A stretch of 58,049 bases of DNA from Planctomycetia bacterium (GCA_016191115.1 JACPPG010000061.1:1-58049); one strand, 5' to 3'; positions 1-8,548 are shown, counted from the stretch's first letter. Notes: a model not told the origin generated them from the letters alone. A program made the numbers and translations.

Positions 1-1
1 G

Positions 2-271
2 GCTCCCTTCAATCGTGACAGTGGCCAGTTCCGCGGCCAACGAGCGATCTGGGGCGGACGAGGATCCGTACGACGCGTGCTGTACATGGCAGCCTTCAAT
101 GCTCGGCAATTCAATCCCGTGATCCGCGCCTTTGCTGAGCGTCTGAAACGAGCCGGCAAACGTCCCAAAGTCATCCTGACCGCCTGCATGCGTAAGTTGC
201 TGGTTATCCTCAACACCATGGTCCGCAATCAGACCACGTGGACAACAACCGTTATCCCTCAAAACACTTGA
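2..271 (+). CDS. IS110-family transposase, C-terminal fragment (cut by window start)
   Basis: The frame is open from the first base and encodes the last 89 residues of an IS110/IS116/IS902-type transposase, the enzyme that moves these circle-forming insertion sequences. The C-terminal transposase_20-type region is recognisable: a G-rich stretch followed by RRVLYMAAFNA, then NPVIRAFAERL, and the family's typical LTACMRKLLVILNTM near the end. It stops at TGA 269-271. The GTG at 77 is only an internal codon, because similarity continues upstream of it to the window edge. IS110 elements lack clear terminal inverted repeats, so the right end of the element cannot be placed. Whether the copy is intact depends on sequence outside the window. 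Family assignment is confident. Confidence 0.85.
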   Translation, partial: APFNRDSGQFRGQRAIWGGRGSVRRVLYMAAFNARQFNPVIRAFAERLKRAGKRPKVILTACMRKLLVILNTMVRNQTTWTTTVIPQNT

Positions 272-313
272 CAATCAACACAGCCGCTCGGTGGCCAGTC
301 GAATCTTTCCGCC

Positions 314-736
314 ATGTTGATCGTGAATTCACGACTGCGGATTCCGCAAGACGAGATCGAGTTCTCGTACGCGCGCAGCTCGGGGCCCGGCGGGCAGAAC
401 GTCAACAAGGTCAGCTCCAAAGCGATGCTCCGCTGGCCCGTGGCCACGAGCGCGAGCCTGCCGGAGGACGTGCGGCGGCGGTTCCTCGAGCGCTACGCCA
501 ACCGGATCACGGGCGGCGGCGAGCTGGTGCTGGCGAGCCAGCGCTATCGCGACCAAAAACGCAACGTGGCCGATTGTCTCGATCGACTGAAGGCCATGCT
601 GCTGACGGTCGCCACGGCGCCGGTGCCGCGGAAGCGAACCAGGCCCACCAGGGCGTCCGGCGAGCGTCGGTTGGAAAAAAAGCGCGGCACCAGCCGCAAA
701 AAACAAGCGCGACGGCGCCCGAGTGTCGAGGAGTGA
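314..736 (+). CDS. arfB: ArfB/YaeJ-type peptidyl-tRNA hydrolase (ribosome rescue)
   Basis: A 140-residue class-I release-factor-like protein. It carries the catalytic GGQ motif in SSGPGGQNVNKVSSKA at about residues 22-37, followed by a short release-factor fold and a basic Lys/Arg-rich tail (residues 105-135). That layout is typical of ArfB, which hydrolyses peptidyl-tRNA on ribosomes stalled without a stop codon by threading its tail into the mRNA channel. The length matches the family (about 140) and no codon-recognition domain is present, which rules out a full RF1 or RF2. The start is the ATG at 314; an overlapping frame from 238 has no family support. It lies between an IS110 remnant and a palindromic repeat, so it appears to be a single-gene unit. 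Confidence 0.93.
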   Translation: MLIVNSRLRIPQDEIEFSYARSSGPGGQNVNKVSSKAMLRWPVATSASLPEDVRRRFLERYANRITGGGELVLASQRYRDQKRNVADCLDRLKAMLLTVATAPVPRKRTRPTRASGERRLEKKRGTSRKKQARRRPSVEE

Positions 737-753
737 CATCCCGTTAGGCGAGG

Positions 754-923
754 AAATGTCGAATGTCTAAAATCAAATGTCTAAAGAAATCCGAAGGGGC
801 GAAGTCCGAATGAAGAAGTCACACGTGGCCGGCGCTCCGAGGTCGCCCGATCCAAACTTTCATGGCTCGTGCTTCGTCACTTCGTGCTTCGTTCTTCTTT
901 AGACATTTGACTTTAGACATTCG
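754..923. repeat. Palindromic intergenic repeat, family C (AATGTCTAAA type), copy 1
   Basis: The left arm at 754-788 (GAATGTCTAAAATCAAATGT and following) is mirrored by the right arm at 895-923 (TTCTTTAGACATTTGACTTT and following). The arms are about 28 bases long with few mismatches and enclose about 105 bases. The sequence between contains shorter self-similar pieces (cttcgt, gtgcttcg). A related palindrome lies at 29920-30053 and a half-copy at 21348-21415. It separates arfB from the MetE-like gene and could form a large hairpin in RNA. Confidence 0.8.
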
Positions 924-937
924 GGATTTTCCGCACT

Positions 938-2005
938 ATGGCCACCGACATTCTCTTCCCGACCTCGGTCGTCGGCTCGATGCCGCGGCCTGACTACGTC
1001 AAGGACTTGATCAATGACGAGGCGGCCGCCTCGCCCGACGAGTATCGCCGGCTGATGCGGGCCGCCGTCGAAAGCGTCGTGGCCCTGCAGGAGTGCGCCG
1101 GGCTGGACGTGGTGACCGACGGCGAGTGGTGGCGCAAGAGCTACATCGGCGTGATCGCCGAATTGGCCCATGGCTTCGAGCTCGCGCGCAACCCGGCCGA
1201 CGGGCGGCCGTGGACGATCGTGGTCGACCGGCTCGCGCCCAAGCAGCCCGGCTTCATCGCCCAGGAAGTGAAGCTGGTGAAAGAGCTCACGCACCGGCGG
1301 ATCAAGGCGACGCTCCCGTCGCCGGCACTGCTGGGCGAGCGGATGTGGGACCCGGTCCGCAGCGCGAAGGCGTATCCGACGCGCGAGGCGTTCGTCCGCG
1401 ATTGCGTGCCCATTTTGCGCCGCGAGCTTGAGCTATTGCGGGACGAGGGAGTGTGGATCGTGCAGATCGACGACCCGCACCTGTGCCTGTTCGTCGACCG
1501 CGACGTGCGTGCCGGGTACGACGACGCCGACCGGGCGGCGGATTTCGACGTCGATATGGTGAACCAGGTCGTCGCGGGGATCGAAGGGGTCCGGCTCGCC
1601 GTACACCTGTGCCGCCGGGCCGGCGCGCGGGCCCGCGGCGAGGCCCAGTTCCAGGGTGGCTACGACCCGATCATCCGGCAGTTGAACGCCCTTCGCGTCC
1701 ACCACCTGACGATGGAGTTCACCGCGCCGGGTTCGGGGGACATGGCCGTGTTCCGGCAATTGCGCGAGGATTTCGAGATCGGGCTGGGCTGCGTGAGCTG
1801 CGCGCCGGGAGTGATCGACTCGGCCGACGACATCTACGCCCGCGTGGAACTGGCGATCAAGCACGTCGCCCCCGAGCGGATTACGCTCAACCCGGACTGT
1901 GGCTTCGCGCCCGGTAGCGCGGCGGCGGCGTCGATCGACGAGGTGTACCAGAAGCTGAAGAACGAAGTGGCGGCGGCCCGGCGGCTGCGGGACAAGTACG
2001 GATAG
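938..2005 (+). CDS. MetE-like cobalamin-independent methionine synthase family protein
   Basis: A 355-residue protein matching the C-terminal catalytic barrel of cobalamin-independent methionine synthase, without the N-terminal half of full MetE. It opens with the family start FPTSVVGSMPRPDYV. The expected zinc ligands can be seen: HLC (His and Cys) just after residue 220, the Glu of MEFTAPGSGDM, and the Cys of NPDCGFAPGS near residue 320. Such short homologues transfer methyl groups to thiols, but the substrate (homocysteine or another thiol) cannot be told from sequence. The start is ATG 938; no strong ribosome-binding site is visible. No neighbouring gene is clearly linked to it. Confidence 0.85.
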   Translation: MATDILFPTSVVGSMPRPDYVKDLINDEAAASPDEYRRLMRAAVESVVALQECAGLDVVTDGEWWRKSYIGVIAELAHGFELARNPADGRPWTIVVDRLAPKQPGFIAQEVKLVKELTHRRIKATLPSPALLGERMWDPVRSAKAYPTREAFVRDCVPILRRELELLRDEGVWIVQIDDPHLCLFVDRDVRAGYDDADRAADFDVDMVNQVVAGIEGVRLAVHLCRRAGARARGEAQFQGGYDPIIRQLNALRVHHLTMEFTAPGSGDMAVFRQLREDFEIGLGCVSCAPGVIDSADDIYARVELAIKHVAPERITLNPDCGFAPGSAAAASIDEVYQKLKNEVAAARRLRDKYG

Positions 2006-2388
2006 GCGGGCGGGGTCATCCAGGAGACCGGCGAACGTCTTCGCACGGTCCGATCTAAGGCGCCGATCGGCGGCTGGCGGGTGGCCAATTCCGGGCGCTG
2101 ACGCGGCTCCTTGCATTTGCTACATTGGCGGCCGCTCGGCCATGATGCGCCAAGCGCGATCGCCTTGGTGATCGGCGGTATCTAGAAGAGCTCGAAGCGC
2201 GAAATCGAGGGCCCGTTGCCGGATGCGTCAAACGCATTTCGGTTGACGGGCTCTTTGAAGGGCATGAGAAGTGAATTCGGCAGGATGAAAAGCGCTCTGC
2301 GTGATCCTACCAACCCCTTAAAATCCGTCGAAGTGCGAGTGAACACGCAAGAGTCCGTCGCGTTCTGGAGTCATTCTTGAAGGAATAG
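2006..2388. other. Intergenic region, no gene supported
   Basis: About 380 bases without a convincing gene. A 31-codon frame starts at ATG 2285 behind a GCAGG sequence and ends at 2380, but it has no recognisable similarity. The frame that becomes coding-like after 2389 is closed by a TAG at 2386-2388. Confidence 0.4.
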
Positions 2389-2805
2389 GGCATTCCCGGA
2401 CGGGTCGTATCCCCGAGTGGGAACCCACCGGCAGTCGCGCCCGCGGAACGACCGGGATTCTTCCGCGCCAATGCAAGTGGCCTGGGCGCCGCGGTAGGGA
2501 TCAGTGCGATCAGCGGTGTCGCCACGGCGATCACGCGGCTCGGCGAAAAGGTCGCGGTGCAGAGCGTGACGGACCCTAAAACAGACCCTTTCTCCGCCCT
2601 TAAGTCCGTGCAGTATCTGCGACAGCGATTCGACGCCAATCATAGCGGCCTCTGGTACGCCTTGTCGAACAGCCATCGGTACAAGGATGCCCAGGAAGAG
2701 GAGGCGGCGGGTCACAAATGGCTCGATCAAGCAGAGGAATACTGGCAGCGACGCCTACTGCCCGATCCGCGCAAGTATCGTGCGATCCCTTCGGAGCGAA
2801 ATTGA
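2389..2805 (+). pseudogene. 5'-truncated open frame, possible polymorphic-toxin C-terminal remnant
   Basis: The frame is open from 2389 to the TGA-free end at 2805 and reads like real protein from about 2455, before any ATG. An alanine/glycine-rich hydrophobic stretch (GLGAAVGISAISGVATAI) is followed by a charged region of about 80 residues with several His, Trp and Tyr. The first usual start codon is the GTG at 2557, which would remove the hydrophobic part, so the true 5' end seems lost. It is followed 27 bases later by a small acidic gene, an order typical of toxin C-termini and their immunity genes. No toxin family is recognised. It could instead be a complete gene with an unusual start. 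Confidence 0.4.
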
Positions 2806-2832
2806 ATTCACGGCGGAAAAAAAGGCAATGCC

Positions 2833-3213
2833 ATGTCGGATCTCTTTTTAATGCGTGACGTGGACGGCCGGTCACTCCTCGACGCCGAAAGGGTCCGCGA
2901 TTGCCTTCGGCATCTACCCGGTGTCTGGAACTGGAATGAAAACGATCGATGGTGTTTGTTCGTATGTGAGTACCAGTTTCAGGGCGATCGCGCAACGGTC
3001 CAATGGCTGGAGGGATGCGGCGCCGCGATCGAAGGACGTGGAGATGCCGCCCTGCAAATTGCCGTGGAGATTCAGAGATGTTATGGCGAGGAAATCCACG
3101 CGGTCGACCCCGAGGGCTCTTTCGACATCCCCCTCTCCGAGGTGTCGTCTTTGACGGACTTCCAGGACAAGATCGCCCGCCAGTGGGGCCGCGAGAATCT
3201 TGAACGCGGCTAG
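2833..3213 (+). CDS. Small acidic protein, immunity-like (unrecognised family)
   Basis: A 126-residue soluble, acidic protein with no signal peptide or membrane segment. It has aromatic-rich segments near the N-terminus (PGVWNWNENDRWCLFVCEYQF) and ends in a charged helix-like tail. I do not recognise the family. Size, acidity and position directly after a truncated frame ending at 2805 fit an immunity protein, but this is inference only. The start is ATG 2833, behind GGCGGAAAAAAAGG, which can act as a ribosome-binding site. The next gene is 79 bases downstream and unrelated. Confidence 0.6.
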   Translation: MSDLFLMRDVDGRSLLDAERVRDCLRHLPGVWNWNENDRWCLFVCEYQFQGDRATVQWLEGCGAAIEGRGDAALQIAVEIQRCYGEEIHAVDPEGSFDIPLSEVSSLTDFQDKIARQWGRENLERG

Positions 3214-3292
3214 ATGGAAGCTGCGCCGGCATGTCGCAAGCGAGATCTCGATCACTCGAAAGGCACTCGTTGATCGAATATGATCGAGTCTC

Positions 3293-4744
3293 ATGGCCAA
3301 GAAACGGCAAAACGAGCGGGCGCGGCCCGAACCAGACGCGCGCGCACGCCCTCGTCCGGCGCTTGCGTGTGCGGCGATCGCCGCTTTGGTTGTGGCTGCC
3401 GGCGTGGTTCGCATCGCGGCAGCCCGGGGTGAGCTGTGGCTCGACGAAGTGTTCGCCATTCGGCTGGTCGAAGACTACGTCCAGACGCCTGCCGATGTGA
3501 TCTTCGAGCTGAAGGCCGATAACAATCACTTCCTCAACAGCCTGCAAGCGTGGCTCGTGGGCCCTGAAGGAACGACCTGGGCGTATCGCTGGCCGGCCGT
3601 GTTGGCCGGGACATTGACGGTGCTTTTAGCCGGGTGCGTGCAGCGGACTGCTGGGTTCGCCACGGCCATTGCGGCCGTCGCGCTGACAGCCAGCAGTTTT
3701 CTTCTGGTGCAGTACTCTTCCGAAGCCCGCGGATACGGACCACTCATGTTCTTTGCGATGCTGGCCTACGCCAGTCTCCGCGAGTCGGACCGTGCGCCGC
3801 ACATCGGGTGGGAGTGTCTCTTTGCTCTCGGCTCGGTCCTTGGCTTTCTCGCGCATCCGGCGTTCTTGAATTTCTATCTCGCCGCGCAGGTCTGGACCTG
3901 GATGCCGGGGGCCGAACCGCTGCCGGGCGCCCGCTGGCAGAAGTTCGTGTTTCGCACCGTCCTGCCGGCCGCGTTCTTCGTCTGGCTGTATTGGGTCAAC
4001 CTCCGCCACATGGACGTCGCCGGCGGGAACGACCGGCCGTACAGCGAGGTCATCGCCGAGACGCTCTCGGTCGCGATCGGCGGCCCGCTCGGTCTGCCCG
4101 GCGCTTATGCGGCGGCCGCCATCGCGGTTTTGCTGTTGGCGGCCGGGCTGTGGCACGCGCTTGTGCAGTCGCGGCGGCAAGGCGTGTTCTACTTGTGCGT
4201 CATTCTCCTCGTTCCTGCGTTGACACTTGTCCTGCTGCGGCGGCAAGACATCTACCCGCGCTATTTTCTACTGAGCGTGCTGTTCTCGCTCCTTTTGTGG
4301 TCCGATCTGCTGGGGGCGATTTACGAGCGGGCTCAGCCTGGCCGGATTGCGTACGGCCTGTTGCTCGCGGCGTTCGTCGTGGCCAACGGCGCGCACGTCG
4401 CGCAGCTCATCGCGGTCGGACGCAGTCATTACCGCGAGGCGATCGCGCTAATGGACGAGCAAACCCCCGGTCCGCGAATCATCGTTGGCTCAGACCACGA
4501 ATTCCGCAACGGGCTCATGCTCGAGTATTACAACCGCTTCAGCCGCGACCCGAATCGGCTCGACGTGCAGGCGGCCGCGACGGCCGAAGGCGTGCCCGAG
4601 TGGTATCTGACGCACGACATGCGGCTAGATGCCGCGCCGCCCGCCACGCTCCGCGCGTCGACCGGCGCGCGCTATCGCCTGGTGAAGCACTATCCCTATT
4701 CCGGCCTGTCGGGCTGGCACCTGGGAGTTTATCGCCGGGAATAG
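3293..4744 (+). CDS. GT39-like integral membrane glycosyltransferase (GT-C fold)
   Basis: A 483-residue polytopic membrane protein. After a basic, disordered N-terminus comes a first membrane helix (about residues 25-45) and then ELWLDEVFAIRLVED, the acidic loop motif in which GT-C enzymes place their catalytic Asp/Glu. LVQYSSEARGYGPL, about residue 140, is also typical of GT39/ArnT-like proteins. At least eight further hydrophobic helices follow, then a soluble C-terminal part. These enzymes transfer sugars from polyprenyl-phosphate donors to lipids or proteins outside the membrane; acceptor and donor are unknown here. The start is ATG 3293. A second GT39-like protein lies at 56077-57756 but is only distantly similar. 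Confidence 0.8.
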   Translation: MAKKRQNERARPEPDARARPRPALACAAIAALVVAAGVVRIAAARGELWLDEVFAIRLVEDYVQTPADVIFELKADNNHFLNSLQAWLVGPEGTTWAYRWPAVLAGTLTVLLAGCVQRTAGFATAIAAVALTASSFLLVQYSSEARGYGPLMFFAMLAYASLRESDRAPHIGWECLFALGSVLGFLAHPAFLNFYLAAQVWTWMPGAEPLPGARWQKFVFRTVLPAAFFVWLYWVNLRHMDVAGGNDRPYSEVIAETLSVAIGGPLGLPGAYAAAAIAVLLLAAGLWHALVQSRRQGVFYLCVILLVPALTLVLLRRQDIYPRYFLLSVLFSLLLWSDLLGAIYERAQPGRIAYGLLLAAFVVANGAHVAQLIAVGRSHYREAIALMDEQTPGPRIIVGSDHEFRNGLMLEYYNRFSRDPNRLDVQAAATAEGVPEWYLTHDMRLDAAPPATLRASTGARYRLVKHYPYSGLSGWHLGVYRRE

Positions 4745-4812
4745 GGCCGCGATCTCTTGTGCCCCGACGTCGCCCCTCCCGGCTCTCGACAAATGGGGGG
4801 TCGCCCGCGCCA

Positions 4813-4857
4813 CCGTGGGTTGACACCCACGGCTTCACGCCGCGGCCCCTTCGGGGC
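4813..4857. terminator. Paired hairpins between convergent genes
   Basis: Two perfect short hairpins lie between the convergent glycosyltransferase and sigma-factor genes. They are CCGTGGGT/ACCCACGG (4813-4832) and GCCCC/GGGGC (4845-4857). No T-run follows on either strand, so factor-independent termination is uncertain. The GTGGGTTgACACCCAC type hairpin recurs in planctomycete intergenic regions. Confidence 0.45.
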
Positions 4858-4904
4858 GAGAGACGCGTCCCACAGCCACGCCACTTCAGCTTGTGAGACA
4901 AAGC

Positions 4905-5792
4905 CTACCGATCGAGCTCCAGCGGAGCGCGGAACGGCTGCGAGGAGATCAGGTCCCGCAGCAGTGCCGTCTGCTGGGGCGCCTCGAGGAACGGCTGATC
5001 GCGAAAGATCGCCTGGTATCCCCTCTCGCTCATTGCCATGATCTCGCTATGTCGCTCGCGGGCCACGTCGCGGATCCGCGTCACGTGCTCGGGCGAGAAT
5101 CGCAGCCGCTCGGGGTCGACGTAGCCGGCGTCCATGAAGGCCCGCGTCTTCTTCGCGCACCGGCAAGGATTGTGGTGATTGATGAGCCCGCACTTCTCTT
5201 CCATGAAGCTGTACAGATCACGGCGGGCGCGCGACAGGCATTGCCGGAAATTGTCCGGCGTCATTTCCATCAGCTCCGCGCCGACCTGGTCGGTGACGCC
5301 AAACAGCTCGGCCAAGGCATAGATCAGGCGCTGCCGCCGGTCCAGGCACAAGAGCATCGCGACCGTGCAGCCGATCTTCGCCTCTTCCACAAGGATGGGC
5401 AGGTCCACAGGCACGCTGCGGCGATCGGGCAGATCGAGGTCGGGCGTGGCGTCCAACTGTCCGCCCATGTCGGCGAAGCTGACGGCCTCTTCCTCGTGCC
5501 GGCGGCGCTTCATGTTGATGACGTGATTGATCGCGATCCGGTAGAGCCACGTGCGGAACTTGCTCTTCCCCTCGAAGGTGCCCAGCTTGGTGATGACCTT
5601 GATCAGCACTTCCTGGGTGACGTCCTCGGCGTCGCGCGGTTCCCAGACCATGCGGACGGCGATGTTGTAGATCCAGGCCTGGTGGCGGCGGATCAATTCC
5701 TCGAGCGCCTCTTTCTCGCCCCCCTTGGCGCGCTCGACGAGCGCCTCATCGGTCGCATCGGATTCCGTCGATTCGTCGAAAGGATTGAACAT
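4905..5792 (-). CDS. ECF-type RNA polymerase sigma factor with Cys-containing C-terminal extension
   Basis: A 295-residue sigma-70 family protein. Region 2 spans about residues 28-100, including RDAEDVTQEVLIKV and FRTWLYRIAINHVIN, which bind core polymerase and the -10 element. Region 4 is at about 140-195, ending in DNFRQCLSRARRDL. An extension of about 100 residues follows with CGLINHHNPCRCAKKT (Cys 201, 210, 212), which could bind metal or sense redox state. I chose ATG 5792 over the upstream frame start at 5843 because a GGGGGGAG ribosome-binding site lies a few bases before it. A perfect 11-bp palindrome AGTGTGACACT (5814-5824) sits upstream and may be regulatory. No anti-sigma gene is adjacent. 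Confidence 0.88.
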   Translation of the reverse strand: MFNPFDESTESDATDEALVERAKGGEKEALEELIRRHQAWIYNIAVRMVWEPRDAEDVTQEVLIKVITKLGTFEGKSKFRTWLYRIAINHVINMKRRRHEEEAVSFADMGGQLDATPDLDLPDRRSVPVDLPILVEEAKIGCTVAMLLCLDRRQRLIYALAELFGVTDQVGAELMEMTPDNFRQCLSRARRDLYSFMEEKCGLINHHNPCRCAKKTRAFMDAGYVDPERLRFSPEHVTRIRDVARERHSEIMAMSERGYQAIFRDQPFLEAPQQTALLRDLISSQPFRAPLELDR

Positions 5793-5929
5793 AGCTCGGC
5801 TCCCCCCGCGGTCAGTGTGACACTCGTAGACACGGATTTCCACTCGCGCGCGTCACCAGGGCGGCCGGACAGGCGCGTCCGGACCGCCCCGGTTGGCACG
5901 AAAGAGACCCATCTCCCGCGGCCAGCCCG

Positions 5930-6331
5930 TTAAACGTGCACGGTCTCGAGCGCGCAGAGGATGTTCCGGAACTCCTTTTGCAGGCCGGCGCAGTGGGCCG
6001 CGAACTCGTCGTCGGACATGCCCGGCAGTTGCATCACGGTGAACTGGAACAGGCTTTGCTCGTCGGAAAGCTCGACGACCCGTGCCGGCCAGGCGGCCAA
6101 CTGATCCTTGCTGGGGCCGGCCAGATAGTCGATCGTGCCGGTCGGCTCGTGGGCGCGAATCCGGCACAACACCTTGCCGGCGGGGGTCGTGGCCCAGTGC
6201 TCGCCGTCGATCACCTCGAGCCCTTGGCAGAACTCGGTGGCCCACTCGGGCAGGTTCTCGACGTCGGCCAGGTAGGCAAACACCCGCGACTTGGGGGCCG
6301 GCACGGTGAGCGAGTAAGTGCGCGCGTTCAT
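5930..6331 (-). CDS. SRPBCC-family protein
   Basis: A 133-residue single-domain protein of the START-like SRPBCC (polyketide cyclase/dehydrase) superfamily, a helix-grip fold that binds hydrophobic ligands. The N-terminal pattern PAPKSRVFAYLADVENLPEWA is the usual one, in which the domain enters with a strand, then helix, then a W near an exposed loop. The C-terminal helix is at about residues 108-130. The start is ATG 6331 with AGAGGAG seven bases upstream. It is last in a minus-strand series that includes three other SRPBCC genes, but a 320-base gap separates it from the MoaD-like gene. The ligand is unknown. Confidence 0.8.
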   Translation of the reverse strand: MNARTYSLTVPAPKSRVFAYLADVENLPEWATEFCQGLEVIDGEHWATTPAGKVLCRIRAHEPTGTIDYLAGPSKDQLAAWPARVVELSDEQSLFQFTVMQLPGMSDDEFAAHCAGLQKEFRNILCALETVHV

Positions 6332-6651
6332 GGTCGTTCTCCTCTTTAGAGCGGTTAGCGGAATCGGCCGGGGCACCACGTCCCCGTTCACTCTCTTTGA
6401 CGCCGGAGAAATGGGAGTGTGACAGTGGCGGACCGGAATGGGGTCTGCGTGCCCTAACTTGCTTTGGTAAGCCGTGTTGCGCCATCGGATGCCGAACGAT
6501 GAAAGAATCCTTTCGTCCGCAAGTTTGTTCGACTGCACTTGGAGTGAATCGAACTCATGGATGTTTTCGTGCGTGACGTGGAGTTGGCCCTCGCCGACGT
6601 TTCCGCGATGCTGTCCTTTGGAATAATGCCGATTCGTCTCGATCTCCCCAA
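6332..6651. other. Intergenic region, no gene supported
   Basis: 320 bases between the SRPBCC gene and the MoaD-like gene. Open frames of 60-70 codons exist on both strands but none shows family patterns or a ribosome-binding site. The region is less GC-rich than its neighbours between about 6480 and 6650 and probably holds the promoter of the SRPBCC gene. Confidence 0.4.
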
Positions 6652-6948
6652 CTACCCGCCGGATAGGGCCCCGATGATCAGGTACGGCTCCTTGCCCGAT
6701 GCCACCGCCTCCGGCAGCGGCGCATCCGGCGATTCGTTCGACAGGTCCTGCTCGCAGGCATAGAAGCGGATGAACGCGCGGCGGCGGGCGGTGACGTGGT
6801 CGCGAATCGTCCCGCGCAGCATCGGGTAGCGGGACTCCAGCGCGTCCAGCACCGAGCGCTGCGTCGCCGGACCCTCGACTTCGACCGTCACGTCCCCTCG
6901 GATGTGCGCCAGTATCCGCAAATTGGCCGGCAGCTCCACGCGGATCAT
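6652..6948 (-). CDS. MoaD/ThiS-like ubiquitin-fold sulfur carrier
   Basis: A 98-residue beta-grasp protein. It begins with a strand pattern (MIRVELPANLRILAHI) and ends with the Gly-Gly tail (IIGALSGG) that MoaD, ThiS and related carriers need for C-terminal adenylation and thiocarboxylation. It overlaps the stop of the BNR-repeat gene by four bases (ATGA, 6945-6948), so the two are probably translationally coupled. Pairing of a BNR-repeat protein with a small MoaD/ThiS protein is seen in other bacteria, but its function is not established. No moaE, thiG or E1-like partner is in the window, so a role in molybdopterin or thiamine synthesis is not implied. Confidence 0.8.
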   Translation of the reverse strand: MIRVELPANLRILAHIRGDVTVEVEGPATQRSVLDALESRYPMLRGTIRDHVTARRRAFIRFYACEQDLSNESPDAPLPEAVASGKEPYLIIGALSGG

Positions 6949-8060
6949 GGCAATACTTGCACCTCGACCGACAGCACGGCCGGCAAATCGCGGACGATGG
7001 GCGTCCAACTGTCGCCGGCGTCGGCCGAGGCGTACACCTGCCCGCCCGTGGTGCCGAAGTACACGCCGCACGGGTCGAGCGAGTCGACGCACATGGCCTC
7101 GCGGAGCACGTTGACGTAGCAGTTGCTTTGCGGCAGGCCGTCGGTGAAAGCTTCCCAATCGTTTCCGCCGGACCGGCTGCGGTAGACGCGGAGTTTCCCG
7201 TCCATCGGATAGTGCTCCGAATCGCTCTTGATCGGCACGACGTAAATGGTCTCCGGCTCGTGGGCATGAACGTCGATCGGGAATCCGAAATCGGTGGGCA
7301 AGTTGCCGCTGACCTCGGTCCACGATTCGCTGGCGTTGTCGCTGCGCATCACGTCCCAGTGCTTCTGCATGAAGAGCACGCCGGGGCGCGAGCGGTGCAT
7401 GGCGATGCGGTGAACGCAGTGGCCGACTTCGGCCGTGGGGTTGGGGATGCTCTCGGAACGCAGGCCGCGGTTCATGGGCCGCCACGAGTTGCCGCCGTCG
7501 TCGGTGCGGAACACGCCGGCGGCAGAGATGGCGATGTACATCCGCTGGGGGTTGGCGGGATCGATGAGGATGGTGTGCAGGCCCATGCCGCCGGCGCCCG
7601 GCATCCATTGCGGCCCGGACTCGTGACGGCGCAAGCCCGGCAGCTCTTGCCACGATTGACCTCCGTCGGTGGTGCGGAACAGGGCGGCGTCTTCCCCTCC
7701 CGCGTAGACCGTGTCCGGGTCGGTCAATGACGGCTCCAGGTGCCAGATGCGCTTGAACTCCCACGGGTGCGGCGTGCCGTCGTACCACAGGTGGGTGCCG
7801 GTGGGACCGTCGTAGACGAACTTGTTGCCGACCGCCTCCCAGGTCTTGCCACCGTCGTTGGAGCGCTGGATCACCTGCCCGAACCAGCCGCTCGACTGCG
7901 AGGCGTATAGCCGGTTCGGATCGACGGGCGAGCCCTTGACGTGATAGATCTCCCAGCCGGCGAAGTGGGGGCCGCTAACGTCCCACCGCTGGCGTTTGCC
8001 GTCGGATGTCATGATGAAGGCGCCCTTGCGCGTGCCGACCAGGGCTCGTATCTTGCTCAT
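6945..8060 (-). CDS. BNR/Asp-box repeat beta-propeller protein (sialidase-like fold)
   Basis: A 371-residue protein with repeated Asp-box motifs of the S/T-x-D-G-G-x-x-W type: RSNDGGKTW, RTTDGGQSW, RTDDGGNSW and later variants, spaced as in six- or seven-bladed propellers. It lacks a signal peptide, starting MSKIRALVGTRKGAF, so it is probably cytoplasmic. The arginine triad and catalytic residues of true sialidases cannot be confirmed, and the name sialidase should not be taken as function. It overlaps the MoaD-like gene by four bases and follows the DoxX gene by 74 bases in the same direction. The start is ATG 8060. Confidence 0.82.
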   Translation of the reverse strand: MSKIRALVGTRKGAFIMTSDGKRQRWDVSGPHFAGWEIYHVKGSPVDPNRLYASQSSGWFGQVIQRSNDGGKTWEAVGNKFVYDGPTGTHLWYDGTPHPWEFKRIWHLEPSLTDPDTVYAGGEDAALFRTTDGGQSWQELPGLRRHESGPQWMPGAGGMGLHTILIDPANPQRMYIAISAAGVFRTDDGGNSWRPMNRGLRSESIPNPTAEVGHCVHRIAMHRSRPGVLFMQKHWDVMRSDNASESWTEVSGNLPTDFGFPIDVHAHEPETIYVVPIKSDSEHYPMDGKLRVYRSRSGGNDWEAFTDGLPQSNCYVNVLREAMCVDSLDPCGVYFGTTGGQVYASADAGDSWTPIVRDLPAVLSVEVQVLP

Positions 8061-8134
8061 GCGTTACTCCCTTTGAAGCTCCGCGGCTGCTCGACGCGGA
8101 GTGTCTCGTTCGGGTTGTCAGTCCGATTGAGCGA

Positions 8135-8548
8135 TCAGCTCCTTGCGTCTGGCTCTCCTGGCGTCAACGGCCGACGAAGTGGCAGCAGCGCCCGTACCCG
8201 CGGGTCTCTCAAATAGAGGCTCAGCCAGACAAGGACGCCGACGATCGCGGCGGCGGCGAAATTGTCGTGGACCCGAACGTGCGTGGCAACGGCCCCGCCC
8301 AGGTAGCCCGTCAGAAGCACCGCGCCGAGGACCGCCGTGCGTGGGATCAAATACAGGACCAGGCAGCAGAGCTGCGTGATCCCAATGGCGACGGCCAATT
8401 CCTGGGGGTAGCCGAACTTGTTGACCATATTGTCGATGACGCTCTGCGCATTCGTGAGCGTCGTCACGATGCCGAAAGTCATCATGAGCGTAATCAGCCC
8501 GGCGATGACCCAGCCGGCCCAAGTGAAGGCCTTCTTTTGAGTGCTCAC
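8135..8548 (-). CDS. DoxX-like small membrane protein
   Basis: A 137-residue protein with four hydrophobic helices: about residues 10-30, 50-68, 73-90 and 97-113. This matches the DoxX/DoxX_2 family in length and topology. The segment GYPQELAVAIGITQLCCLVLYLIPRT between helices 1 and 2 is typical. DoxX-like proteins are often encoded beside ArsR regulators and SRPBCC proteins, as here, but their biochemical role is mostly unknown. The gene lies 47 bases downstream of an SRPBCC gene on the same strand. The start is ATG 8548. Confidence 0.8.
   Translation of the reverse strand: MSTQKKAFTWAGWVIAGLITLMMTFGIVTTLTNAQSVIDNMVNKFGYPQELAVAIGITQLCCLVLYLIPRTAVLGAVLLTGYLGGAVATHVRVHDNFAAAAIVGVLVWLSLYLRDPRVRALLPLRRPLTPGEPDARS

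Noticed and set aside
6945..8060. Calling the BNR protein a sialidase
   Set aside because: Asp-boxes occur in many propellers; no signal peptide and no confirmed catalytic residues.
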